Assembly (NCBI GenBank): GCA_965214875.1
Contig: OZ243980.1
Span: 62,001-126,000 of the forward strand
DNA: 64,000 nt
Reading direction: 5' to 3'
Origin: CBDAUN01 sp965214875
Lineage (GTDB): Bacteria; Pseudomonadota; Gammaproteobacteria; Arenicellales; JAJDZL01
Part shown: in pieces, positions 1 to 8,221 of the stretch
How positions within the stretch are numbered: position 1 is the first letter of the stretch
Layout of the letters: each line of letters begins with the position of its first letter
Notes under the pieces: generated by a model
What the model was told of the DNA's origin: nothing
Databases searched by the model: none
Seen by the model: only the letters and a program-made list of their open reading frames with translations
Translations under genes and position numbers: made by a program

Positions 1-1181
1 AACTTGTCGACCGACTGGTTGTTCTTGCGCCGCGCCGGTTCCGTCAGCGACTCGATTTCGTCATGGGACAGGGTATCGGTCGGATTGCCCTCTTTTTTGT
101 TGGCGGCCAAGGCGATCTGTTTGTATACCCAGGGCTGGCTTGAGCCGGATTCAATACGTTCCCGGTAGTAGGCGTTCATGCGTTCGGCCCCTTCGGCCAC
201 GGCTTGCGCAAGCAGCTCGCGTCTGAGCCGTCCTTCATTGGCGCGAAGCGTCTCGCCCGCGGCCACGCCGACACGATTGATATGCTGCGGCCAGCCCTGC
301 GACAGCCGCGCCAGCTCGTCCGCCCACGCCGACTTCTCCTCGCCTGAGCCCGAATAGTAGGCATCCAGCATGCGGTGTATGGCGGTTCGCGCATCCGCAA
401 TGCAAAGCGGCTCCAGATCAACGACTCGCCGATCGGCAAGCCTTGACATGCCGCATTCCCGCAGCACCGCCTTGGTGTCGCTCAAGCCGAAGAACATCGC
501 GATCAGCGGAACCTCGAATGGCGGGCTGTGCAGGCAGTCGAGCATGCCTGCGGTCATGCTCGTTTGGGGCATGTTTTGGGCTTCGTCTACAAATACCGCA
601 ATGCGGAATTCCTTAAGCAGTGGCATCGTGTCCGCGAAGGCTTGCTCGGCCGGCTGCGATTCGCTCGCCGCATCGCCCGATTCGGCCCTGCCGCCCACCG
701 AGAGGCCGGCGGCTGCGAAGCCGCGCTCCGACAGCTCGCCCAGCAACTTTGCGCCCAAGTCCCGAAGTTCCTTGAGTTTTCCGCTGAGCGCCGACGGTCC
801 CGCAACGGCAAGCCGCTCGCTCTCGGCGTTCACTTCGCGAACGATCATTCCCGCCGTCGTTGCCGCATACTGGAGCGTGTGCGGCTTGACCGAGACCGCT
901 ACCCAAGGCTCCTCAGGGGTCGAGTGCTGCCGCACCGCTTCCATGCATTCGAGCATCAGGGCCGTCTTGCCCGCGCCGGGCGCGCCTTGAAAGATGCAGG
1001 TGCCGCCTCCGACACGCCCATTTCGAAGATTGCGAACCGCGCGGCGAAACACCTCGTATTCGGCATCCCGTCCGCAAAAGAAAGCCTCGCGCCCTACCTC
1101 GGCGCGATCGGTCTGATCCAGCCAATCTTGCTCAGGCAGAGGTTCGACAGGGATGGGCTTGGGGAACAGTTCAGCGGTCAA
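1..1181 (-). CDS. AAA ATPase, C-terminus beyond window edge
   Basis: The minus-strand frame is open from a TTG at 1181 to the window edge, about 393 residues, with an in-frame TAA just upstream and a purine-rich GGAAAGA before the TTG. Residues 66-73 read GAPGAGKT (Walker A) and FVDEAQN near residue 198 is the Walker B/DEAQ box, so this is an AAA_16/TniB-like ATP-binding protein. No second domain is visible before the edge. The C-terminal part is rich in charged residues and ends in-frame, so the gene continues to the left. Partner genes are outside the window; its role is unknown. Confidence 0.75.
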   Translation of the reverse strand, partial: MTAELFPKPIPVEPLPEQDWLDQTDRAEVGREAFFCGRDAEYEVFRRAVRNLRNGRVGGGTCIFQGAPGAGKTALMLECMEAVRQHSTPEEPWVAVSVKPHTLQYAATTAGMIVREVNAESERLAVAGPSALSGKLKELRDLGAKLLGELSERGFAAAGLSVGGRAESGDAASESQPAEQAFADTMPLLKEFRIAVFVDEAQNMPQTSMTAGMLDCLHSPPFEVPLIAMFFGLSDTKAVLRECGMSRLADRRVVDLEPLCIADARTAIHRMLDAYYSGSGEEKSAWADELARLSQGWPQHINRVGVAAGETLRANEGRLRRELLAQAVAEGAERMNAYYRERIESGSSQPWVYKQIALAANKKEGNPTDTLSHDEIESLTEPARRKNNQSVDK

Positions 1182-1606
1182 TAGGATTCTTTCCAGCTTT
1201 TTGAAGATCTGTCGATTTTATCAGATCGCTCGGATAAATCTAATTCGATTTTAGGCCGACTTGCGAGCACCGAATAAAGTTGAAGATGCTGACAAAAGCG
1301 ATCAAAACGGCCGCATCTGCGAAATAGCGATATCTGCGTACGAGTATCGGTGGATCCCCCCTTTCCGTCGGTTGAAGATTGAATCCATCTTCGTCAACAT
1401 TCTTCTGCCAGTCAATCCTGCAATGCGACTTGTTGACTGAAAGCTGGAAAACATCTATGCCGCTGGGTGCTTGATGATGCTCGAAACGGCTTTGCGTCTA
1501 TCTATTCGACCTACAAAGATGCGCCATGTTTCAATGATGCGTCCCTGATGAAATCCGCGGACCAGCCTGCAGCCTGTCACCGGACAATCGGGAATATGGA
1601 CTATGG
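1182..1606. other. Intergenic, no gene recognised
   Basis: This stretch of about 425 bases lies between the 5' end of the AAA ATPase gene and the 3' end of the next minus-strand operon. A 66-codon plus-strand frame at 1467-1667 runs into the antisense of the next gene, and nothing in it looks conserved. It presumably carries the promoter of the ATPase gene. I see no RNA gene or clear repeat. Confidence 0.4.
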
Positions 1607-2488
1607 TCAGGTTTTCGAAGCAAAAACCGAAAGCCGATCGAGATCTAATCTGTCGCTCTCAACGTAATCTCGAGCTGTGATGTCATCCAAGCGACAAGCG
1701 ATGCCTGAATGGGAAGAGAAACGACCGGTTTTGTCCACGAGTTTTAGCCATCTGTCGATGTAGAGTTGCCAATCTGTTTCTACAGCTACTGGGTTATTGT
1801 TCTTGATGAACCACCAGTGCAGATGCACTTCGGCTTCATTCCATGATGGTATTGCGCATATTCGAATTTGCTGAAGCTCTCGCCAATACGCCCTTTCATC
1901 GTTTTGACTATTATGTTTCTTGATTAAATGTCTCTGAAGATCTCGAGCTGCAACTACGAAATCATCAGGAAACGCAAAACGGGATCTCTTGCGAGATAGG
2001 GCATTCGCAAAATCCCTTTGTTCGCTATCGGTTTTGTAACCTTCAGTCCTTTTGAAGCTGGCAATAATCGACTTCTCGACCGTCATAGTGCGATCAAGGT
2101 CAGCGACTAGATGGGAATCGGCCACAGTTGGGATATAGGCATAAGCTGGTCGCTTTAGACGGCGAATTTCTTCAACCAATTGCTCGTTTGTTCGGACTAA
2201 AGGAGCCACTTCTATGAATGGGCGTTCTAAACAGTCGCGAACGATATCGCAAGTCTGAGTCAACACAACCATGCCAAGGGTTTCCTGCTGAACTGGCGTG
2301 ATTTGATTTTCAACGGTTTGTCCGCTTCGAGATAGTGATTGTGCAACCTGAATGGATGCCTTGCTATGCGGAGTAGACAAGTTGGCGAGATGTAGAAAGT
2401 CCAGTTGATCATCCAGGAAGATATCTCCTTGACGCCAATTGCGCAGCGCTGTGTTAATCGCCTGTCGATCTTCGTCCTTCAAGCACAT
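1607..2488 (-). CDS. Hypothetical protein with LTQTCDIVRD motif
   Basis: A 293-residue soluble protein, the third gene of a minus-strand operon. A short conserved-looking motif, LTQTCDIVRD, sits at residues 76-85 after a hydrophobic strand (GMVV). I have seen this kind of 'TQTCD' motif in uncharacterised proteins of sporadic occurrence but cannot name a domain. No signal peptide, membrane segment or ATPase motif is visible. It starts 7 bases after the stop of the HTH gene (2496-3164), so the genes are almost surely co-transcribed. Inference: a partner or effector of the TIGR04255-type protein encoded first in the operon. Confidence 0.75.
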   Translation of the reverse strand: MCLKDEDRQAINTALRNWRQGDIFLDDQLDFLHLANLSTPHSKASIQVAQSLSRSGQTVENQITPVQQETLGMVVLTQTCDIVRDCLERPFIEVAPLVRTNEQLVEEIRRLKRPAYAYIPTVADSHLVADLDRTMTVEKSIIASFKRTEGYKTDSEQRDFANALSRKRSRFAFPDDFVVAARDLQRHLIKKHNSQNDERAYWRELQQIRICAIPSWNEAEVHLHWWFIKNNNPVAVETDWQLYIDRWLKLVDKTGRFSSHSGIACRLDDITARDYVESDRLDLDRLSVFASKT

Positions 2489-2495
2489 GAAGGGG

Positions 2496-3164
2496 TCAAT
2501 CAGCGGCCGCAGTCGTCGTGCGCTTTGGAATGGCGATACGTGCCTCTCCGGGAGACTCGAAACGTTGCTGTTCCGCTTCCAACAAAAGGACTGGCGCTTG
2601 AGGTTGGTGAGAAGATACGGTTACTCGGGGGGGGGTTGGACCGGTATTTCGTACTTCTGAGTATCGAAGAAGTAAAGCATCCTCGAAGCGACCGGATTTC
2701 AACAGTTCAAGTATGGATATCTCATTTACATCATCAACTGCTAGCAAAGTGGCGCGCGTGTCAATTTGGTTGCCCCGGTCAAGACAACGAAGAATCGTCA
2801 GTACTTTACGAATTGCCCACTCATGCCCAGTCGACGGAGGTTTGCCGTTTGCCCAATAATGGACACTACGACGAGAAACATCAAATAGTTCGCTGAGCTC
2901 CTCCCACGTTAATCCAGAGCGTCGCCTTATTTCCATAATGGCCTCGCTAATCTTTTCTGTCGCCCGAGAGTATGGCTGTGCTGCTGGGCTAGATGCAGTA
3001 CGCTCTGTCTGGCGAGGCATATCATAGGTACTGGATGTTCGCCGTGTCGTCAGCATGGTGGGGACTAGAAACGTTGCCGGCATGGGTTTACGGCTGCCTC
3101 CGTGCAAGCTGCCAAAACCAGAAGTAGCATTGTGAACCGGATAGTTTGACATTGGAATGGTCAT
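2496..3164 (-). CDS. XRE-like helix-turn-helix protein
   Basis: A 222-residue protein whose ATG overlaps the stop codon of the upstream TIGR04255 gene by four bases (ATGA), indicating translational coupling. Residues of about 75-130 form a helix-turn-helix: MEIRRRSGLTWEELSELF, then DVSRRSVHYWANGKPPS, a pattern typical of XRE/Cro-like DNA-binding domains with a W-A-N-G turn. The N-terminal 70 residues are low in hydrophobics and probably disordered; the C-terminal 90 residues are unassigned. It could be the operon's repressor or a DNA-sensing component. No operator repeats are obvious to me upstream of 3973. Confidence 0.75.
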   Translation of the reverse strand: MTIPMSNYPVHNATSGFGSLHGGSRKPMPATFLVPTMLTTRRTSSTYDMPRQTERTASSPAAQPYSRATEKISEAIMEIRRRSGLTWEELSELFDVSRRSVHYWANGKPPSTGHEWAIRKVLTILRCLDRGNQIDTRATLLAVDDVNEISILELLKSGRFEDALLLRYSEVRNTGPTPPRVTVSSHQPQAPVLLLEAEQQRFESPGEARIAIPKRTTTAAAD

Positions 3165-3973
3165 AGCTTCCCACCATAGAACCTTAAGAAATTTTCGGTG
3201 ACCATTTCACGAAACAGCGAATACAGGTATTCGGCATACTTTGCCGCAGTCGCAAGCAACTCATTGGATTCGAACGGTTGTGATTGTGTGCTATGCATGT
3301 CGAGATCCAGTATCCAGCATGGCCGGTGATATGGTTCGATAACGTTAGGGTCGTAAGTCGTATTTTCAGCAACATGCCCCCATCGTCCTAAAATGCATGC
3401 ATTTTCCAGAGCGAGAAATTGAGCCTCTGTGATTATATGAACGACAGAATTTCCCAAGTTGTTTTCAGATTTTCCGGCACTGGCGGTTATACCGAGAACA
3501 CTAGAGTGGATCAATTGATCGATGCGGCTGAGTGCGTCGCCAGTGAGCCTGTCAACATATCGCAATCCGAAACGACCGACTGAGGCGGGATCGAACGCTT
3601 GCTGAAGTGAGACAGTGACTTTGCTTAAGCGGGTCAGAAAATCAGTTCGGCTAACATATGAAGAAGTTTCTAGAGCGAGAAAATCAACCCCCAGAGACAC
3701 TCTCCAAGTGCTACGTTTCTCGCAGTCGGTCATTCGCCAGATCATGCTAGAGCCAACGTTCGGGGGGTCGTAGCCGGAAATTTCAAAACGATGAAATTGT
3801 TCGGGTACGAGGTAGGGATAGTCGCGGCGGATATCCTCTTGAAATTCCGCCACTCTGTCAGGGTTGCGAATCGCGAGAATGACGGGGAATCGAATTTGAG
3901 CAATTACACGCACCAGGGGTGATCGCGACAGAGGCACCTCTAACTTCGGATTGAGATTCAGAGCAGATTTCAA
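3161..3973 (-). CDS. TIGR04255 family protein
   Basis: A 270-residue protein that opens with LEVPLSRSPLVRVIAQIRFP and contains FGLRYVDRLTG near residue 135. This is the signature arrangement of the sporadically distributed TIGR04255 family: an N-terminal 'PL..v..qirF' strand, then an 'R.G.RY.N/D' strand. The family has no biochemical function known to me. First gene of a three-gene operon with an HTH protein and the TQTCD protein. A second operon led by a TIGR04255-like protein is at 53996-56268 in the same window, which supports the idea of a mobile, possibly defensive module. Confidence 0.75.
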   Translation of the reverse strand: MKSALNLNPKLEVPLSRSPLVRVIAQIRFPVILAIRNPDRVAEFQEDIRRDYPYLVPEQFHRFEISGYDPPNVGSSMIWRMTDCEKRSTWRVSLGVDFLALETSSYVSRTDFLTRLSKVTVSLQQAFDPASVGRFGLRYVDRLTGDALSRIDQLIHSSVLGITASAGKSENNLGNSVVHIITEAQFLALENACILGRWGHVAENTTYDPNVIEPYHRPCWILDLDMHSTQSQPFESNELLATAAKYAEYLYSLFREMVTENFLRFYGGKL

Positions 3974-4238
3974 AGAGTAGTCCTTCGGTTAATTTTCTTT
4001 TTGCCTTGTGTGAAGTAAAGTGTGAATTATAGGCAGGTTTCATGTTTTAATCTCTATTTTCGGTCAAAGTAAGTGCGCGAGCGGCATTCATGCCGAATTA
4101 GCCGTTCGTCAGGTTGTAGCGCAGCAACGAAATGAATCTCCATCTCAAAGATCAAGCCGCATGAAATAATGCGTTGTACCACCAATTCTCGATTCATGAC
4201 ACGCGGAACAGGTTTGCACGAACCGACGGCCGGCGACG

Positions 4239-4913
4239 TTAGCCGAATGGCACATCGACCGTCATCGCATTGTGTCGCCGAATCCATGCGATCGCATAGA
4301 CCACCTCGATTTGAGCGCCACCAGACGGATGCACGTCATCTTGGTCGTCGCTGTCTAAGTCAGCTTCGAGCATTGGTTCGGGAAACTCAAGGCATCCAAG
4401 CTGTTCAAGCTGCTCAATCAGCGCGGCAGCATTTTTGGACTCTAGCTGTAGGCGCTCTGCATCGACAACTGCATTCGCAAAGCCGATACCGGCAAGCATA
4501 TCGCCTAGATCGTGCATGTTGTGCAATCCCGCATTTGACAGCCACGAAATCCCGGTATCGAAGTCTATGGCTCCAATGAGCGCGATTTGCACCACGCCAT
4601 CGTCACATAGCATTTTTTCGCATCTGCCCAATAGGCAACGTAGATCCATGCGCGCTTCCGGCATGGCGAGTACGGCAAGGTCAGGCCGATTGTCCAGATC
4701 GTCGCACGCGGAAATAGCTGACGCATCAAATCCGACAATCTCGCTATTTGGATGCTTCGAAGCGATGGCTTCCCGCACGAGCTCGCGCATTGCGCCGATA
4801 TTCAGTACGCGCGTTGGCGTGAAATCAATGTCGACTAGACGATCTGTGAGCTCTGAAGCGATGTCATCGAAGAACGAGGGGTCGAAGTTCTGGTTGGTTG
4901 CGGTATAGGGCAT
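4239..4913 (-). CDS. BioC-like SAM methyltransferase, divergent
   Basis: A 224-residue protein with features of a class I methyltransferase: RVLNIGAM near residue 37 in the position of the glycine-rich SAM loop, IVGFDAS as the acidic end of strand 2, and DDGVVQIALIG as strand 5. The C-terminal IEVVYAIAWI resembles the end of BioC, the malonyl-ACP O-methyltransferase of biotin synthesis. It is shorter than usual BioC and the SAM loop has lost its D-x-G-x-G, so activity is uncertain. It stands alone, 60 bases downstream of tRNA-Met on the same strand. Alternative: a decaying or repurposed methyltransferase. Confidence 0.6.
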   Translation of the reverse strand: MPYTATNQNFDPSFFDDIASELTDRLVDIDFTPTRVLNIGAMRELVREAIASKHPNSEIVGFDASAISACDDLDNRPDLAVLAMPEARMDLRCLLGRCEKMLCDDGVVQIALIGAIDFDTGISWLSNAGLHNMHDLGDMLAGIGFANAVVDAERLQLESKNAAALIEQLEQLGCLEFPEPMLEADLDSDDQDDVHPSGGAQIEVVYAIAWIRRHNAMTVDVPFG

Positions 4914-4976
4914 CTAAAAGTGATTCTGAAGTAGACGCTCCGACATGACCGATGCCGGCAACGTCGCTTCAGATCA

Positions 4977-5053
4977 TGGTGGCTATGGGTGGACTCGAAC
5001 CACCGACCCCGGCATTATGAGTGCCGTGCTCTAACCATCTGAGCTACATAGCC
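4977..5053 (-). tRNA. tRNA-Met (CAT), elongator
   Basis: Read on the minus strand the gene starts GGCTATG and ends CATAGCC plus discriminator A and an encoded CCA. The anticodon loop is CTCATAA (anticodon CAT), the T-arm contains GGTTCGAGTCC, and the D-arm is AGCTCAGATGGTTAGAGC. The 7-bp acceptor stem pairs perfectly. The first pair is G-C, and the overall sequence matches elongator rather than initiator tRNA-Met. Confidence 0.95.
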
Positions 5054-5104
5054 ACAAAACCGAAGCGGCAAAAGAATCGTACCGAGCGAATGCGGTCAGC
5101 AGGT

Positions 5105-5110
5105 ATTATA
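5105..5110 (-). promoter_or_regulatory. Probable -10 box of tRNA-Met
   Basis: On the minus strand TATAAT lies about 50 bases upstream of the tRNA 5' end, a perfect sigma-70 -10 hexamer. A good -35 at 17-18 bases is not evident (TTGACG is only 10 bases upstream), so the call rests on the -10 box and its position alone. Confidence 0.4.
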
Positions 5111-5165
5111 CAAGCGGCGGCGTCAACCGTATTCGCTTCTATCGACCAGCTTCAACGGATCAGCC

Positions 5166-5933
5166 ATGAAAATCGCCTCGTGGAATGTCAATTCCCTTAG
5201 AGTCCGCCTCGAGCAGGTTCTGGATTGGATTGATCGCAACAATCCCGATGTTCTGTGCCTGCAAGAGACAAAGACAACCGACGATCAGTTTCCGCTCGAC
5301 CAGTTCGCCGAGCGCAACCTTGCGGTGCAGTTCAGCGGGCAGAAGACCTATAACGGTGTTGCAACCATAGCTCGAAAGGAATTGCTCGATATCCAAAAAG
5401 GCATTCCCGGCTATGCCGATGAGCAACGCCGAGTGCTCGCTGCAACGTGCGGCCCGATTCGGGTTGTCAATGTGTATGTGCCGAATGGTTCCGAAGTCGG
5501 TTCGGAAAAATATGGCTACAAGCTTGTCTGGCTAGAAAGATTGCGCGCATTCCTCAAGCATCAGCTTGCGCAGCATGAGCATCTGATTGTGACCGGCGAT
5601 TTCAATATCGCGCCCGCCGACGCAGACGTTCACGATCCCGAGGCATGGGAAGGCAAGATCCTCTGCAGCGAGCGCGAGCGCGAAATGTTTCAGTGCCTGA
5701 TCGGCTTGGGTTTGCGGGACACTTTTCGCGAATTCGAACAGGAAGAAAAGCTGTTTTCGTGGTGGGATTACAGAGCGGCGGCATTCAGGCGCAACCTTGG
5801 CATGAGAATCGACCACATTCTGGCGAGCAATGCATTGGCCGAAAAATGCACCTCAAGCGGCATTGATGCCGAACCTCGCAAAGCGTCGCGACCCAGCGAC
5901 CACACGCCAGTCGTCGCTGAATTCAGCGTTTAG
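5166..5933 (+). CDS. xthA: Exodeoxyribonuclease III
   Basis: A 255-residue EEP-superfamily nuclease of usual XthA length. It begins MKIASWNVNSLRVRL (the N-terminal Asn strand). It then has VLCLQETKTTDDQFP (catalytic Glu), VVNVYVPNGSEVGSEKY, GDFNIAPADADVHDP (Asp/Asn pair), a LGLRDTFREF segment, RIDHILAS, and the C-terminal SDHTPVVAEF with the catalytic Asp-His. All metal and catalytic positions of the family are present. It acts in base-excision repair as AP endonuclease and 3'-phosphodiesterase. It is monocistronic, facing prmC tail to tail with 12 bases between stops. Confidence 0.95.
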   Translation: MKIASWNVNSLRVRLEQVLDWIDRNNPDVLCLQETKTTDDQFPLDQFAERNLAVQFSGQKTYNGVATIARKELLDIQKGIPGYADEQRRVLAATCGPIRVVNVYVPNGSEVGSEKYGYKLVWLERLRAFLKHQLAQHEHLIVTGDFNIAPADADVHDPEAWEGKILCSEREREMFQCLIGLGLRDTFREFEQEEKLFSWWDYRAAAFRRNLGMRIDHILASNALAEKCTSSGIDAEPRKASRPSDHTPVVAEFSV

Positions 5934-5945
5934 CGATGCGCTTGG

Positions 5946-6812
5946 TCAGCTTGCGCCAGCAGGCTTGCGGCCTTCGGTAACCCGCTCGTTTCCAGCCAGG
6001 TCGCATTCAGTCATGACCATCTCGTAGCGATTTGCGCACATCAGGTCCCGCACGCTTCGCCCCTGCTCCCAGCCGTGTTCGACGATCAGCCAGCCGCCAT
6101 GGACGAGCCTAGACTTGGCGGTTTCAACCACTTGCCGCAGGCATTCAAGTCCGTCGGTGCCGCCGACAAGCGCCGCTCGCGGTTCAAATCCGAGAGCAGG
6201 ATCTTTTAGACAAGGGTCGTCCTGCTTGATGTACGGCGGGTTTGCGCCGATCACGTCGAAACGCCTTTCGGCAAGTCCGTTCAGCCAGTCGCACTGAATG
6301 AGCTGAATGTTCGAAATGCCCAGATTCACCCGATTGCATTCAGCCACGCGAAGCGCTTGTTCGCAATTGTCGGTCGCAACGACTTGGGAGTCGGCCAGCT
6401 CGGTTGCAACTGCCAGCGCAACCGCCCCCGTGCCTGTGCCAAGATCGGCAATGCGCGGTTTTTCGATGCCGCGGCACCGATGCACCATGCGCTCGACCAG
6501 CAGCTCGGTTTCGGGTCGCGGGATCAAGGCGCCCGCCGTTGTCCGGATCGGCAGCGACCAGAACTCCTTATGCGCGATCAGGTAGGCGACCGGCTCCCCT
6601 TTAGCCCTTCGGGCAAGCAGCTCGTTCAACCGGCGCGCCGGCGACTCCCCAAGCTGCTCGCTGAGCGCAAGCTCGATCAAGTCCCGCTTTAGGCCGCATG
6701 CGTCGCCAATCAGCAAGTCCGCATCAAGACGGGCAGTATCTGAAACCTTGGCAAGCATATCGGTCGCCACGCGCCGCGCTTCGCCAATGGTTGCGCTACT
6801 CGCAAGCCGCAC
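5946..6812 (-). CDS. prmC: Release-factor glutamine methyltransferase
   Basis: PrmC (HemK) methylates the glutamine of the GGQ motif of release factors. The 288-residue protein has the PrmC N-terminal helical domain, then IADLGTGTGAVALAVA (SAM loop) and the catalytic NPPY in IGANPPYIKQDD. A few residues before the SAM loop is PRPETELLVE. The GTG start lies two bases after the prfA stop, so prfA and prmC, enzyme and substrate, are co-translated, as in most proteobacteria. Length is normal and the motifs are intact. Confidence 0.95.
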   Translation of the reverse strand: MRLASSATIGEARRVATDMLAKVSDTARLDADLLIGDACGLKRDLIELALSEQLGESPARRLNELLARRAKGEPVAYLIAHKEFWSLPIRTTAGALIPRPETELLVERMVHRCRGIEKPRIADLGTGTGAVALAVATELADSQVVATDNCEQALRVAECNRVNLGISNIQLIQCDWLNGLAERRFDVIGANPPYIKQDDPCLKDPALGFEPRAALVGGTDGLECLRQVVETAKSRLVHGGWLIVEHGWEQGRSVRDLMCANRYEMVMTECDLAGNERVTEGRKPAGAS

Positions 6813-6814
6813 GC

Positions 6815-7906
6815 TCAGGTGCCGGTTTCTTCAATATCCGCCATCTGCGCCGCTTGAAACTCAGTGATCAGCGGCTCGATGACCGAATCCAGCGCGCCTG
6901 CCATAATTTCTTCGAGCTTGTAGAGCGTCAGATTGATCCGGTGGTCGGTCACTCTGCCCTGGGGAAAATTGTAGGTGCGAATTCTTTCGGAACGATCGCC
7001 TGAGCCGACCATCAGCTTGCGTGCCGCGGAGCGTTGCGCTTGCTGCTGCCGTATCTCGCGCTCAAGCAGGCGCGCCCTTAGCATCGACATTGCTCTCGCG
7101 CGGTTTTGATGCTGAGATCGTTCGTCCTGGCACTCTACCACCACGCCGGACGGGAAATGCGTGATCCGCACCGCCGAATCGGTCCGGTTGACATGCTGCC
7201 CTCCTGCGCCGGATGCCCGGTAGGTATCGATTCGCAAGTCCTGCGCACTGATTGCGACATCATTGATTTCATCCGCTTCGGGCAGTATCGCAACCGTGCA
7301 GGCGGACGTATGGATTCGCCCTTGCGCTTCGGTTTTTGGCACCCGCTGGACGCGGTGGGTGCCGGATTCGAACTTGAGCCGCGAATAGGCGCCTTTGCCG
7401 ACAACGCGCATGATGACCTTGTTGTAGCCTCCGTACTCGCCGTCGCTGCTGCTTACGACCTCGCCTTGCCATCGGCGCGACTGAACGTAGAGCTTGTACA
7501 TTCTGAGCAAGTCGCCGGCGAAAAGCGCCGCTTCGTCGCCGCCGGTTCCGGCACGGATTTCAAGGTAGATGTTGCGTCCGTCGTTGGGGTCTTTCGGCAG
7601 CAGAAGCTTGTGCAATTCTTCAAGCGTCGTTTCGAGCTGCTCCTTGATGCCGGCCAGTTCCGATTGCGCCAGTTCCTGCATTTGCGGATCATCGTCTTCA
7701 AGCATTAGCTCGGCCTCTTGAAGTTCGGACTCCAAGCAGGCGTAATGCTCGTATTTTGCCACCACATCGGAAATGTCGGACAGCTCGATGGAAAGGTCGC
7801 GAAACTGATCGGTATTCTGAATCACCTGAGGATCCGACAGCTGAGCATTCAGCATCCGCTGCTTGTCGCTCATCAGGTCAAGCTTGTGTCTAAGTGATTC
7901 TTTCAT
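6815..7906 (-). CDS. prfA: Peptide chain release factor 1
   Basis: RF1 reads UAA and UAG at the ribosomal A site and triggers peptide release. The 363-residue protein has the usual length. The N-terminal coiled coil is followed by IRAGTGGDEAALFAGDLLRM and the catalytic GGQ in SGAGGQHVNRTDSAVR. The C-terminal domain has RIRTYNFPQGRVTDHR. The codon-recognition loop lies in the middle domain. First gene of a prfA-prmC operon. In many gamma- and beta-proteobacteria hemA precedes prfA; here it is absent and the divergent TPR gene starts 315 bases away. Confidence 0.95.
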   Translation of the reverse strand: MKESLRHKLDLMSDKQRMLNAQLSDPQVIQNTDQFRDLSIELSDISDVVAKYEHYACLESELQEAELMLEDDDPQMQELAQSELAGIKEQLETTLEELHKLLLPKDPNDGRNIYLEIRAGTGGDEAALFAGDLLRMYKLYVQSRRWQGEVVSSSDGEYGGYNKVIMRVVGKGAYSRLKFESGTHRVQRVPKTEAQGRIHTSACTVAILPEADEINDVAISAQDLRIDTYRASGAGGQHVNRTDSAVRITHFPSGVVVECQDERSQHQNRARAMSMLRARLLEREIRQQQAQRSAARKLMVGSGDRSERIRTYNFPQGRVTDHRINLTLYKLEEIMAGALDSVIEPLITEFQAAQMADIEETGT

Positions 7907-8221
7907 GGAGCTTAGGCCGCAACAGCAAGGTCGGGCGGTAAATCGTTTCAGATACTAATAGTCGCAAAATCTCGTCAGCGCGCCGCGCAGGATTAGCTTA
8001 GGTCTCGCATTGTGTCGCAGTACGCCGCTTCCTGCGCCTGCGTGTCGAATTTTTGCTCTTTGCAATTGTCCAATTCGGTCGCAGGCGCAACTTGCCGGAA
8101 ACAAGACAAAGTAGCAATCCGTACTGTTCATTTGGCGTTATTATAGGGAATGGAAATTCTCACTTGGCAGGGCGCATAGTTTACGATGCGGCACTGCGCT
8201 ATTTGTATATGATGATTCGGT
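7907..8221. other. Divergent intergenic region prfA / TPR gene
   Basis: This 315-base stretch separates the divergent starts of prfA and the TPR lipoprotein gene, so it must hold both promoters. An AT-rich GTTATTATAG near 8138-8147 is a plausible -10 area. No coding frame is convincing. In syntenic genomes hemA occupies this side of prfA; no remnant of it is visible. Confidence 0.4.
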
